Of a stretch of DNA of 64,000 bases, positions 46,169 to 53,608 are shown in pieces; position 1 is the first letter of the stretch; every line of letters begins with the position of its first letter. The stretch comes from SZUA-38 sp965212525 (GTDB lineage: Bacteria; Pseudomonadota; Gammaproteobacteria; Xanthomonadales; SZUA-38): contig CBDBVC010000049.1 in the NCBI GenBank assembly GCA_965212525.1, positions 1 to 64,000 on the forward strand. Reading direction: 5' to 3'. The notes under the pieces were generated by a model. That model was not told the origin of the DNA and ran no database searches. It saw only the letters and a list, made by a program, of their open reading frames with translations. A program made the position numbers and the translations under genes.

Positions 46169-46197
46169 TACAGTGTCTGATCGGATGCCTGTGTCAA
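46169..46197 (-). promoter_or_regulatory. ssrA promoter
   Basis: On the minus strand: -35 TTGACA (perfect, 46192-46197), 17 bases, then a weak -10 near ACTGTA (46169-46174). The mature 5' end at 46159 lies 9 bases further. The -10 is poor, so the exact box is uncertain. Confidence 0.5.
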
Positions 46198-46213
46198 ACT
46201 GTTCGATCAGACA
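46174..46213. repeat. Perfect 10-bp inverted repeat around the ssrA promoter
   Basis: TGTCTGATCG (46174-46183) and CGATCAGACA (46204-46213), 20 bases apart, with the ssrA -35 box between them. Could be an operator or a hairpin in smpB read-through RNA. Confidence 0.7.
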
Positions 46214-46293
46214 ATCTAAAAGATAGTGATAATTTGCTGTAAATCAAGGTTTTTCTGCTCAGTTTTGCAGATTGATTCATGTACAGCGATGCA

Positions 46294-46773
46294 TCAGCTC
46301 TTCAGAATGCGCTGTTTCTCACGGTTCCAGTCACGCTCTTTCTCGGTCTTGCGCTTGTCGTGGCTCATCTTGCCCTTGGCCAGCGCCACCTCCAGCTTCA
46401 CCTTGCCGTGTTTCCAGTAGAGGGCGACCGGCACCAGTGTGTAACCCTTCTGTTCGACTCGTCCGATAAGGTGACTGAGTTCCTTTCGGTGCATCAGTAG
46501 TTTTCGGGTGCGTACCGGATCGGTATTGACGTGAGTCGATGCTGTATTGAGCGGGCTGATGTGGGCACCGAACAGCCAGGCTTCACCGTCCTTGAGCGTG
46601 ATGTAGCTCTCATTGAAACTGATCCGCCCCTGTCTGAGTGACTTGACTTCCCATCCGAGCAGAACCAGCCCGGCTTCGAATCGCTCTTCCAGGTGATACT
46701 CGAACCGTGCGCGCTTGTTCAGGGCGATGGTGGAGGAGGGAGTCTTTGATTTCTTTTTCTTTTTACCAGCCAA
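46294..46773 (-). CDS. smpB: SsrA-binding protein SmpB
   Basis: A 159-residue basic RNA-binding protein. Body: NKRARFEYHLEERFEAGLVLLGWEVKSLRQGRISFNESY in parts, IGRVEQKGYTLVPVALYWKHGKVKLEVALAKGKMSHDKR in parts. The basic C-terminal tail (KRKTEKERDWNREKQRILKS) reaches the mRNA channel of the stalled ribosome. It binds the tRNA-like domain of tmRNA and is needed for all its functions. ssrA is immediately downstream on the same strand, the usual arrangement. The N-terminal KKKKKSK is also common. Confidence 0.97.
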   Translation of the reverse strand: MAGKKKKKSKTPSSTIALNKRARFEYHLEERFEAGLVLLGWEVKSLRQGRISFNESYITLKDGEAWLFGAHISPLNTASTHVNTDPVRTRKLLMHRKELSHLIGRVEQKGYTLVPVALYWKHGKVKLEVALAKGKMSHDKRKTEKERDWNREKQRILKS

Positions 46774-46927
46774 AATCTGATCCAGTGCGACAGCGTCTCG
46801 AATGCTTCCAGCGAAGCCTGAGATTCTGATATGGCGATCAATTGAACCGGACGCAAGTATGCCGCATGAAGCCGATCAATACCATGCTCGGAACGGGCAG
46901 GTCATCTGTGCGGCGATCATGAACACA

Positions 46928-47847
46928 TCAGCTGACGCTGAACGATGCGGGTGGTGACAGGTCGAGCTGCTTCAGTGCCGTGATCACCTTGTGGACAGCG
47001 GCATTTGCGGCACTCGTCTGGTGATACAGGACGATATCGGTCTCAATGATCCATTGATCATCAGCAACCACACAGAGCATACCGCTTGCCAGCTCCTGCT
47101 CGATGATCAGACTGGGCAGCCAGGCGACGCCGACACCCTGCAACGTCAGTGACTTGATGACACCGACATTATCGCATTGCAGGCTGATATCGAATTCGGG
47201 TTTTTGCTGCCAGACCTCTCGCCGCATGAACTCGAGGATGCGGCGATTGTAGACATTGGGTGTTGAGGCGATTACCGGTATCGACGCGGTGAGGTCCTTC
47301 TCGAGCTGCCGATGGATCAGTGAGTCGGTTTTAACCACAGGCACCAGCAGACTCTGGCCCAGACGATGACTGGCAAAACCGATGTTGGTGATTTCCGGTT
47401 CCGAGTAATGGTAGTAGCCGAGCATGAGATCGACCTGACCGGATTCCAGGTCTTCTACCGAGTCTGCTACATTGCCGGAATAGATGGTACAGCTGATATG
47501 CTCCAGAATCATCAGTGCCGGCCCAGATTCTGGGGATCAGCGACAGGGCCAGCGAATGCCAGACCGATATCCTCACGCTTCCGGGGTGTCAGACCTCGTC
47601 GGGTCTGTAAACGGTGCTGTATGAGTTCACGGTGCCAGCGCTTGGCAAATTCGAGAAAATCGAGTCCGGCCGGTGTCAGTTTCATTGGACTGTGTTGCCG
47701 ATCGACCAGGGTGCAGCCCATGCGCTGTTCCATGCTGGTCAGACGTCGGCTCAGAGTGGACTGTGATATGTTTCGGGCAGCCGCTGCCTGGCGCATGCTG
47801 TTGCAGTTCGCCAGTGTGAGGAAATCTTCGATCCACTTGAGCTCCAT
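46928..47847 (-). CDS. LysR-family regulator, one frameshift (base lost)
   Basis: Reads as a 306-residue LysR protein. The N-terminal helix-turn-helix (MELKWIEDFLTLANCNSMRQAAAARNISQSTLSRRL in parts) ends out of frame at 47512 after AGPVADPQNLG. The effector domain (ALMILEHISCTIYSGNVADSVEDLESGQVDLMLGYYH in parts, to VGVAWLPSLII) is in the other frame. The length is 3n+2, here matching one missing base near 47519-47524 (a GGCCCGG run read as GGCCGG). This is the only loss among the indels in the window. It is a paralogue of the next LysR gene (48358-49269). Target genes are unknown. Confidence 0.8.
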
Positions 47848-48357
47848 TGATCAGAGCTTATCGGCAGGCCCCTCACAAGGCAAATGAAAGACTCATGACG
47901 ATGATAAAAAACGTGGGCAACTCACAGTGATATCAGAGCGATCAGCATATCACTGGAGTTGATCTAAGAAACTGCTTCCTGTTGGGAGGGGAACTTCTGA
48001 GGGAGAAGAACACAGCAGACAGATATTGCCGGAAACAGCCGGCAACCCCGGTTGAACTGCACAGTCATATCGGTGGTGAGCTGTACCGTTCGAGTAAAAC
48101 TGGGCAGTCACAGTCCGGTAATGACCGGACGATTGATCGGGCGCTGGTTGTGGTTGGCCACTGCAAGTTGCACAGAAAACTTCCTGTGCCTGTATCAGAT
48201 CAGATTTAAGCTGCAGTGACATGATGGGCACCAACGCTCCAATGCCTGTTATACCACTCCATGAAACCAGAAAATTGTATACAATTGTTTGCAAAATACG
48301 CAATGGAAATTGCGAATATCGGATCATTTCGTTGCAAATCAGCAGTCACTGTCCTGT
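47848..48357. other. Gene-free region with two palindromes between LysR paralogues
   Basis: 510 bases without a convincing coding frame. It contains a perfect 14-base palindrome AATTGTATACAATT (48273-48286) and the inverted repeat CGCAAT-ggaa-ATTGCG (48299-48314), plus several shorter inverted repeats around 48030-48060. The palindromes lie beyond the 3' end of the right-hand LysR gene and about 430 bases upstream of the left-hand one. Confidence 0.55.
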
Positions 48358-49269
48358 TTAGGCGTTCATCAACCTTGAAAACGACACGGTATGATTGATC
48401 ATCTGTCGCATGTCCTGTTGCTGACGTGATTTGGTGAAAAAGATATAGATCTCGAGAGGAATGAACCATTCTGACGAACCGGCCAGTACCAGTCGACCCG
48501 ATCGCAGGTCCTGCTTGGCAGCACTGCGCGGTATCCAGGCAACGCCGTGGCCTTCGATGGCACAGCGTCCCAGTATATCAACCATTTCTGATTCGATATG
48601 CATGTCGAGATAAACGGCGTCATCACGGTTATTGATGATGTTCGAAACGATCCTGCCCAGGTAGGTGTTGAATGAATTGGCCAGCCACGGCAGCGGTGAA
48701 TCGACAGAACCGGGTAGTGCATGCAGGGGCATCTGTTCTGAATCCGGTGCGCAGCAGGGCAACAGGACGTCCTGCCCGACGATCTGCTGTTCGAATTTCT
48801 GCTGGTCGTAGATCAGGTCTTCAGAGGGGTGCGAATAGGTGAACAGCATGTCGACAATTCCCGATTCCAGTGATCTCCTGTTGTGTGGTCCATTGCCGGT
48901 CAAAAGTACACAATTGGCATCCTCGTATTGCTGCTTGGCAAGTGACCACCATTTGGGAAAAAATGACCAGGCCAGCATGGGTGGTGCTGCGATCCGGAAC
49001 GAATGCTGTCGCCGTTTCCCGGAAATGCGGTCACTGGTACGTTGCAGATCATTGATCCAGCGCTGCGCAGCATCCCTGAGTGACAATCCGGCAGAGGTCA
49101 GGCGATCCTGATTTGCATCCTGATTGATCAATTCGACATCAAACCACGATTCAAGCCGCTTCAGATTGCGTGAAATTGTCGAGACCGAAACGTGCCGTTG
49201 TTCGGCAGCCTTGCTCATGCTGCCGCTCTCTGCCACGGACAGAAAGTCCTCGAGCCAGTTGGTGTGCAT
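48358..49269 (-). CDS. LysR-family transcriptional regulator
   Basis: A 303-residue regulator of normal LysR length. The DNA-binding part reads NWLEDFLSVAESGSMSKAAEQRHVSVSTISRNLKRLES in parts; the effector domain runs from HSFRIAAPPMLAW to VAWIPRSAAKQDLRSGRLVLAG. It resembles the neighbouring LysR gene along its length, e.g. LEDFLS/IEDFLT and GHGVAWIPRS/GVGVAWLPSL, so the two arose by duplication. Neither has an adjacent enzyme or transporter gene. They lie between smpB-ssrA and ratA, which are neighbours in many gammaproteobacteria. Confidence 0.9.
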   Translation of the reverse strand: MHTNWLEDFLSVAESGSMSKAAEQRHVSVSTISRNLKRLESWFDVELINQDANQDRLTSAGLSLRDAAQRWINDLQRTSDRISGKRRQHSFRIAAPPMLAWSFFPKWWSLAKQQYEDANCVLLTGNGPHNRRSLESGIVDMLFTYSHPSEDLIYDQQKFEQQIVGQDVLLPCCAPDSEQMPLHALPGSVDSPLPWLANSFNTYLGRIVSNIINNRDDAVYLDMHIESEMVDILGRCAIEGHGVAWIPRSAAKQDLRSGRLVLAGSSEWFIPLEIYIFFTKSRQQQDMRQMINHTVSFSRLMNA

Positions 49270-49406
49270 TGGGGTATCCGATGTGCCTGGATCAGTTCAC
49301 TGTCGCACAGCACTGGTGACAGCACAAGCCACGCGAACAGGCCTCTGAACAGACTTGATTGAACGGCGCTATTTCAAGGCGTGGCACAGACAGGTAAAAT
49401 GGTTGC

Positions 49407-49868
49407 ATGCATGAAGTCAGAACCTCCGCCATAGTGCCGTATTCCTGTGACCAGTTATTTGATCTGGTCAACGATATTGAATCCTATCCACAGTTTCTCA
49501 ACTGGTGCAGTCAGGCTCATGTGCTGGAAACCGATAACGATCAGGGAATCGAGTGCATGAGTGCTCAGATGATGATTCGTTTCGGTGTGATCGAACAATC
49601 CTTTTCGACCCGTAACATTCTGGATCGTCCAGGGAGAGTGGTGATGACGCTTGAGGATGGGCCATTCAGCAGTCTAGACGGTGTCTGGCAGTTTTCACCG
49701 CTGGGTGACATGGGTTGCCGGATCAGTCTCAATCTGGGCTTCGAGTTTTCCAGTCAGTTGCTGGGCATTGCCTTCCGCAATGGGTTCACAGCGGTCAGCA
49801 AGCGACTGGTGAGGGATTTCTGCAACCGTGCTGATGCCTTGTATGGACAGAGAAAGACAGCAATCTGA
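49407..49868 (+). CDS. ratA: Ribosome association toxin RatA / coenzyme-Q-binding START domain protein
   Basis: A 153-residue protein of the COQ10/START family: VRTSAIVPYSCDQLFDLVNDIESYPQFLNWCSQAHVLE in parts, IEQSFSTRNILDRPGRVVMTLEDGPFSSLDGVWQF in parts, ending in VSKRLVRDFCNRADALYG. In E. coli RatA was reported to bind 50S subunits and block 70S formation; the eukaryotic relative Coq10 binds ubiquinone. Which role holds here is unknown. rnfH overlaps its last 26 bases, as usual for this pair. Divergent from the LysR gene. Confidence 0.92.
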   Translation: MHEVRTSAIVPYSCDQLFDLVNDIESYPQFLNWCSQAHVLETDNDQGIECMSAQMMIRFGVIEQSFSTRNILDRPGRVVMTLEDGPFSSLDGVWQFSPLGDMGCRISLNLGFEFSSQLLGIAFRNGFTAVSKRLVRDFCNRADALYGQRKTAI

Positions 49869-50166
49869 CAACGAATCACGGGTGGAAGTGGTCTATGCCT
49901 TGCCGCATGCACAGTGGCTGGTCGAAGTGTCCTATCAGGTGGGCATGACTGTTGCAGACGCGATAGAGGCCTCCGGCATCCGGTCAGAATTCATCGATCT
50001 TGAAATCAGTAACGACAATGTCGGGATTTTCAGCAGAAAGACGACACTGCAAGCGACGCTGAAACCGATGGATCGTGTGGAAATCTACCGCATGCTGATC
50101 AGTGACCCGAAGGAAGTCAGGCGCCGCAAGGCGGCTGAAAAGGCGGCACAGAAGAATCGGGATTGA
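49843..50166 (+). CDS. rnfH: RnfH family protein (RatB)
   Basis: A 107-residue ubiquitin-fold protein: RVEVVYALPHAQWLVEVSYQVGMTVADAIEASG in parts, NDNVGIFSRKTTLQATLKPMDRVEIYRMLISDPKEVRRRKAAEK. The LxxGDRVEIYRPL-like motif is the family hallmark. ATG at 49843 gives the start; it overlaps ratA by 26 bases, so they are cotranslated. The function is unproven; it was named for location next to the Rnf complex in other bacteria and is annotated as the RatA antitoxin partner RatB in E. coli. Confidence 0.88.
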   Translation: MDRERQQSDNESRVEVVYALPHAQWLVEVSYQVGMTVADAIEASGIRSEFIDLEISNDNVGIFSRKTTLQATLKPMDRVEIYRMLISDPKEVRRRKAAEKAAQKNRD

Positions 50167-50184
50167 AGTCTGATCGAGTCGGAC

Positions 50185-50541
50185 TTACTGATTGTTGGCG
50201 ACAGCTTCCTCTTCCTCGGTATTACCCGGTGCGTAATCGCCTTCGATCCTGATCAGTCGGTTGTCCTCGAAGTTGAGGGTCAGTACCTTGCGCTGGATAC
50301 GCTCGCCACGTCGGTAATAGGTGTTGACATATTCCCAGGTGTTGACGTGAAAGGGGCTCTCGATGGCCGGCGTTCCCAGCACGATGGAGACCTGACGCTT
50401 GGACATGCCGGGCCTCAGCTCATCGACCATGTTCTGAGTCAGCACATTTCCCTGCTGAATATCGACCTTGTAGACCAGATTGCAGCCAGACAAGACCACG
50501 ACTGCCACGATGAGTGACGCAATTAGTGATAAACGCTTCAT
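50185..50541 (-). CDS. bamE: Outer-membrane assembly lipoprotein BamE
   Basis: A 118-residue lipoprotein (start 50541). Signal peptide with lipobox VVLSGC (Cys20); then the SmpA/OmlA domain: YKVDIQQGNVLTQNMVDELRPGMSKRQVSIVLGTP in parts and TWEYVNTYYRRGERIQRKVLTLNFEDNRLIRIEG. BamE joins the BAM complex through BamD and stabilises it. It is convergent with rnfH and divergent from fur, the common gammaproteobacterial order. Confidence 0.95.
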   Translation of the reverse strand: MKRLSLIASLIVAVVVLSGCNLVYKVDIQQGNVLTQNMVDELRPGMSKRQVSIVLGTPAIESPFHVNTWEYVNTYYRRGERIQRKVLTLNFEDNRLIRIEGDYAPGNTEEEEAVANNQ

Positions 50542-50710
50542 TTCCGAATGTCTCTGCCTCTGGCTGTTACGGTTGTCAGACCACAAACAACCAGTGATGT
50601 TCGATAAATTTGTATGACCCAGTCCCAAGTGAATGCCGGGATAGGCATGATCAGGTTGGCGATGATACAATAATAACCCATTAGAATTCCATCATGGCAT
50701 TGTTAATATC

Positions 50711-51112
50711 GTGCAAAACAAGGAACTGAAAGAAGCCGGTCTGAAGGTAACACTGCCACGGATCAAGATCCTCGATATTCTGGAATCGGGCGTAGAGCGC
50801 CACCTCACGGCAGAGGAAATCTACCGTACCCTGACTGACAGTGGTGTCGACATCGGACTGGCCACTGTCTACCGGGTGCTGACCCAGTTCGAGGCGGCAG
50901 GCCTTGTCATCAAACACAATTTCGAGGGTGGGCAGTCGGTTTATGAACTGGAACGGGGCACTCACCATGATCACATGGTCGACATCGAATCGGGTCAGGT
51001 GATTGAATTCTACAGCGACGAAATCGAACGGTTACAGAAGGAAATTGTCGACCAGCACGGTTACACACTCGAAGACCATTCACTGGTTCTGTACGTTCGC
51101 AAGAAATCCTGA
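50711..51112 (+). CDS. fur: Ferric uptake regulator Fur, cysteine-free
   Basis: A 133-residue Fur. The DNA-binding domain ELKEAGLKVTLPRIKILDILE and DIGLATVYRVLTQFEAAGLVIKHNFEGG is close to that of E. coli. The metal site has HHDHM, and the C-terminal dimer domain ends VLYVRKK. The region that in E. coli reads CLDCG is here DIESGQ: no cysteine occurs anywhere in the protein, so a structural C4 zinc site is absent. It starts with GTG at 50711. It should act on the bfd Fur box at 8548. Convergent with recN, 6 bases apart. Confidence 0.95.
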   Translation: MQNKELKEAGLKVTLPRIKILDILESGVERHLTAEEIYRTLTDSGVDIGLATVYRVLTQFEAAGLVIKHNFEGGQSVYELERGTHHDHMVDIESGQVIEFYSDEIERLQKEIVDQHGYTLEDHSLVLYVRKKS

Positions 51113-51118
51113 TCGCTT

Positions 51119-52801
51119 TTACTGCTGCACGGCGGCCAGCAACTCATTGGCGTGGGCGGTGGTCTGTTCGGTGATGGTCTTGCCACCGATCATGCGCGCC
51201 AGCTCCTGCACGCGACTGGCCTGATCCAGCGGCTGCGCCAGGGTCAGGGTGACATTGTCTTTCAACAGCTTGCTGATTCGTACATGCTGATGGCCACAGG
51301 CTGCCACCTGGGCCAGGTGGGTGATGCAGAACACCTGCCTGTCAGCAGCGACCGTGCGAAGTTTTTCACCGATGATCTGTGCGATGGCGCCGCCTGTGCC
51401 GGTATCGACCTCATCAAAGATCATCAGTCCGGCTCCGCTCTGATTGCCATCATTGTCAGCACCCAGCGCAACCTTGATCGCCAGTGCAATCCGTGACAAC
51501 TCGCCACCGGATGCGATCTTGGCCAGGCTGTCCATGGCAGAACCGGCATTGGTACGAACCAGAAACTGCACACGATCCAGACCGCGTGGGTGTATGTTCC
51601 CGTCAGGGTCATGTTCCACACGAATGCGGAATTCGGCCTGCGCCATGCCCAGCTGACCCAGAATCTCGGTGACTGTTGCCGACAGGCGCCTGGCTGCCTT
51701 TTGACGTGCACGTGATAGCGTCAGTGACGATTTTCCGAACTGCTCCCTGTTACGCATGATCGAATCGCTCAACGCCTTTTCGACAGAATCCGAATCACGT
51801 GCTGACGCCAGTCGGTTCTTCAGGCTGGCCAGCTTGTTGATCAGCTCTTCCGGTTCGCACAGGTGCTTCTTGGCCAGCGCATGAAGCGAGACCAGCTGAC
51901 TCTCGATGCGGGCAAGTTGTTCCGGATTAACTTCGATACTCTGGCTGTATCGTGCCAGAGACGATGAGGCTTCCTGAATCTGGATGATGGCAGTCTCGAT
52001 CAGCTCGTGCGCTTCAGACAGTTCGGCATCATGTTCGAGCACCGCCTGCAGCGACTGCCGGGCAGCATCCAGACGATTGACGGCGCCATCATCGGCTTCG
52101 ATCGACCGTGAAGCCGCAGTAGCGGATTGCTGCAGGTCGTCGGCATGTGAGAGGCGTTGCTGACGCTGGTGCAGGGAGGCGACTTCTTCGGCTGGAACGG
52201 CCACGGTCTCCAGTTCGTTGATCTGAAGATTGATCAGTTCGAGTTCGGCCGGTGACATTGAGCGGTTCTGCTGTACGGTGTCCAGTTCCTCGCTGAGCCG
52301 ATTGTGTTCAGCGACACACGCTGCGATCCGTGATAACAGGTCGGCCTCGCCGGTCATGCGATCCAGCAGGGACAGTTGCTCATCGGACTGCGTCATGGCC
52401 TGGTGCTGATTCTGGCCATGAATTTCCACCAGATGAGGTCGTAGTGTTTTCAGCTGTGTGACCGCGATCGGTGTGCCATCAAGATAGGCCTTGCTGCGAC
52501 CATCCTGGTTGACGACTCGTCTCAGATAGATGCGGTCAGACGATTCAATCCCCATCTCATCCAGTTGTCGGCTGAGTCCTGCGTCATCAGCAGCATCGAA
52601 TACGGCCGTGACTTCCGCCTGACGTTCACCCTGTCTGACCAGACTGCTGTCAGATCGTCCGCCCATGGCCAGTTCCAGTGCATCGAAGATGATGGATTTG
52701 CCCGCACCGGTTTCTCCTGTGAACACTGTCAGGCCGGATTCGAAATCCACCGACAGGAAATCGATGATGGCAAAGTTCTTGATGGTCAGTTCGGTCAGCA
52801 T
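51119..52801 (-). CDS. recN: DNA repair protein RecN
   Basis: A 560-residue SMC-like ATPase. Walker A is GETGAGKS (about 31-38) in LTVFTGETGAGKSIIFDALE; the long coiled coil (about 150-380) is followed by LRPHLVEIHGQNQHQ in the N-terminal lobe and the C-terminal signature (FLVRTNAGSAMDSLAKIASGGELSRIALAIKVAL in parts, with SGGELSR), Walker B LMIFDEVDTGTGG, and FCITHLAQVAACGHQHV. RecN gathers DNA ends at double-strand breaks. No LexA box is visible upstream; its gene lies divergent from grpE. Confidence 0.95.
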   Translation of the reverse strand: MLTELTIKNFAIIDFLSVDFESGLTVFTGETGAGKSIIFDALELAMGGRSDSSLVRQGERQAEVTAVFDAADDAGLSRQLDEMGIESSDRIYLRRVVNQDGRSKAYLDGTPIAVTQLKTLRPHLVEIHGQNQHQAMTQSDEQLSLLDRMTGEADLLSRIAACVAEHNRLSEELDTVQQNRSMSPAELELINLQINELETVAVPAEEVASLHQRQQRLSHADDLQQSATAASRSIEADDGAVNRLDAARQSLQAVLEHDAELSEAHELIETAIIQIQEASSSLARYSQSIEVNPEQLARIESQLVSLHALAKKHLCEPEELINKLASLKNRLASARDSDSVEKALSDSIMRNREQFGKSSLTLSRARQKAARRLSATVTEILGQLGMAQAEFRIRVEHDPDGNIHPRGLDRVQFLVRTNAGSAMDSLAKIASGGELSRIALAIKVALGADNDGNQSGAGLMIFDEVDTGTGGAIAQIIGEKLRTVAADRQVFCITHLAQVAACGHQHVRISKLLKDNVTLTLAQPLDQASRVQELARMIGGKTITEQTTAHANELLAAVQQ

Positions 52802-52820
52802 GAATCAGGTGTTCCTCAAG

Positions 52821-52850
52821 CCTTGAATCACAGAATCAAGTCCACATTTT
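52821..52850 (+). promoter_or_regulatory. Heat-shock (sigma-32) promoter of grpE-dnaK-dnaJ
   Basis: CCTTGAA (-35, 52821-52827), 14 bases, then CCACATTTT (-10, 52842-52850). It closely matches the sigma-32 consensus CTTGAA-N13-15-CCCCAT-T. It lies about 105 bases upstream of grpE in the recN-grpE divergent region. Confidence 0.75.
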
Positions 52851-52955
52851 AGCAGTGGATAACGAATATGAACCAGTACCGTCGAGCGGTCTGATGAGAC
52901 ATGCGTTGAATTCGCAGTCATCGGGCAGGCAGACAGTAACAGGAAACGCAGTCTG

Positions 52956-53543
52956 ATGACAAAACAACAACAGGCCGGAGAGCCGCAAAAGGACAGTCTG
53001 AAAGAGGATGCAGCCGAGCAGGTGGCTACCGAAACGGAACAGGGTGAGATGACACAAATCCCGTCTGATGAGCTTGAGGCCCTGAGAACATCACTGGCGA
53101 CAGCCGAAACCTCACTCGCCGACAAGACTGAGGATTTGCTGCGCACTCAGGCGGAAATGATGAATATCCGCAAACGCGCGGCGCGCGATGTCGAGACGGC
53201 GCGCAAGTATGCGCTTGAACGTGTGGTGCCCGAGCTGCTGGAAGTGTATGACAGCCTCGAAAAGGGACTTGAGGCGAGCAAGGCTGAAGCGGCGACACCG
53301 GCAAACGTTCAGGAAGGTACCGAGCTGACACTCAAGCTGCTCGCTACAGCTCTGAAGAACAATGGTGTCGAGACAGTCGATCCCGCGGGCGAGTCATTCG
53401 ATCCGGAATTTCACCAGGCTGTCAGCATGTTGCCCTCGGCTGACCATGAGCCCAATACAGTCATCGAGGTATTTCAGAAAGGTTACCGTCTGAATGGACG
53501 TCTGATCCGTCCCGCGATGGTCGTGGTGGCCAGTGCACCTTGA
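52956..53543 (+). CDS. grpE: Nucleotide exchange factor GrpE
   Basis: A 195-residue co-chaperone. An acidic, coiled N-terminal half (ALRTSLATAETSLADKTEDLLRTQAEMMNIRKRAARD in parts) is followed by the four-helix bundle and beta domain (YALERVVPELLEVYDSLEKGLEA, FDPEFHQAVSML, VIEVFQKGYRLNGRLIRPAMVVVA). The last motif is the family signature. GrpE opens the DnaK nucleotide cleft. First gene of the heat-shock operon, 65 bases before dnaK. Confidence 0.97.
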   Translation: MTKQQQAGEPQKDSLKEDAAEQVATETEQGEMTQIPSDELEALRTSLATAETSLADKTEDLLRTQAEMMNIRKRAARDVETARKYALERVVPELLEVYDSLEKGLEASKAEAATPANVQEGTELTLKLLATALKNNGVETVDPAGESFDPEFHQAVSMLPSADHEPNTVIEVFQKGYRLNGRLIRPAMVVVASAP

Positions 53544-53608
53544 AATCCGGTGCCTGAACCGCAACTTCAGTAGCAGATAAAACATTACGAGTATCGGAGA
53601 AATCGATC

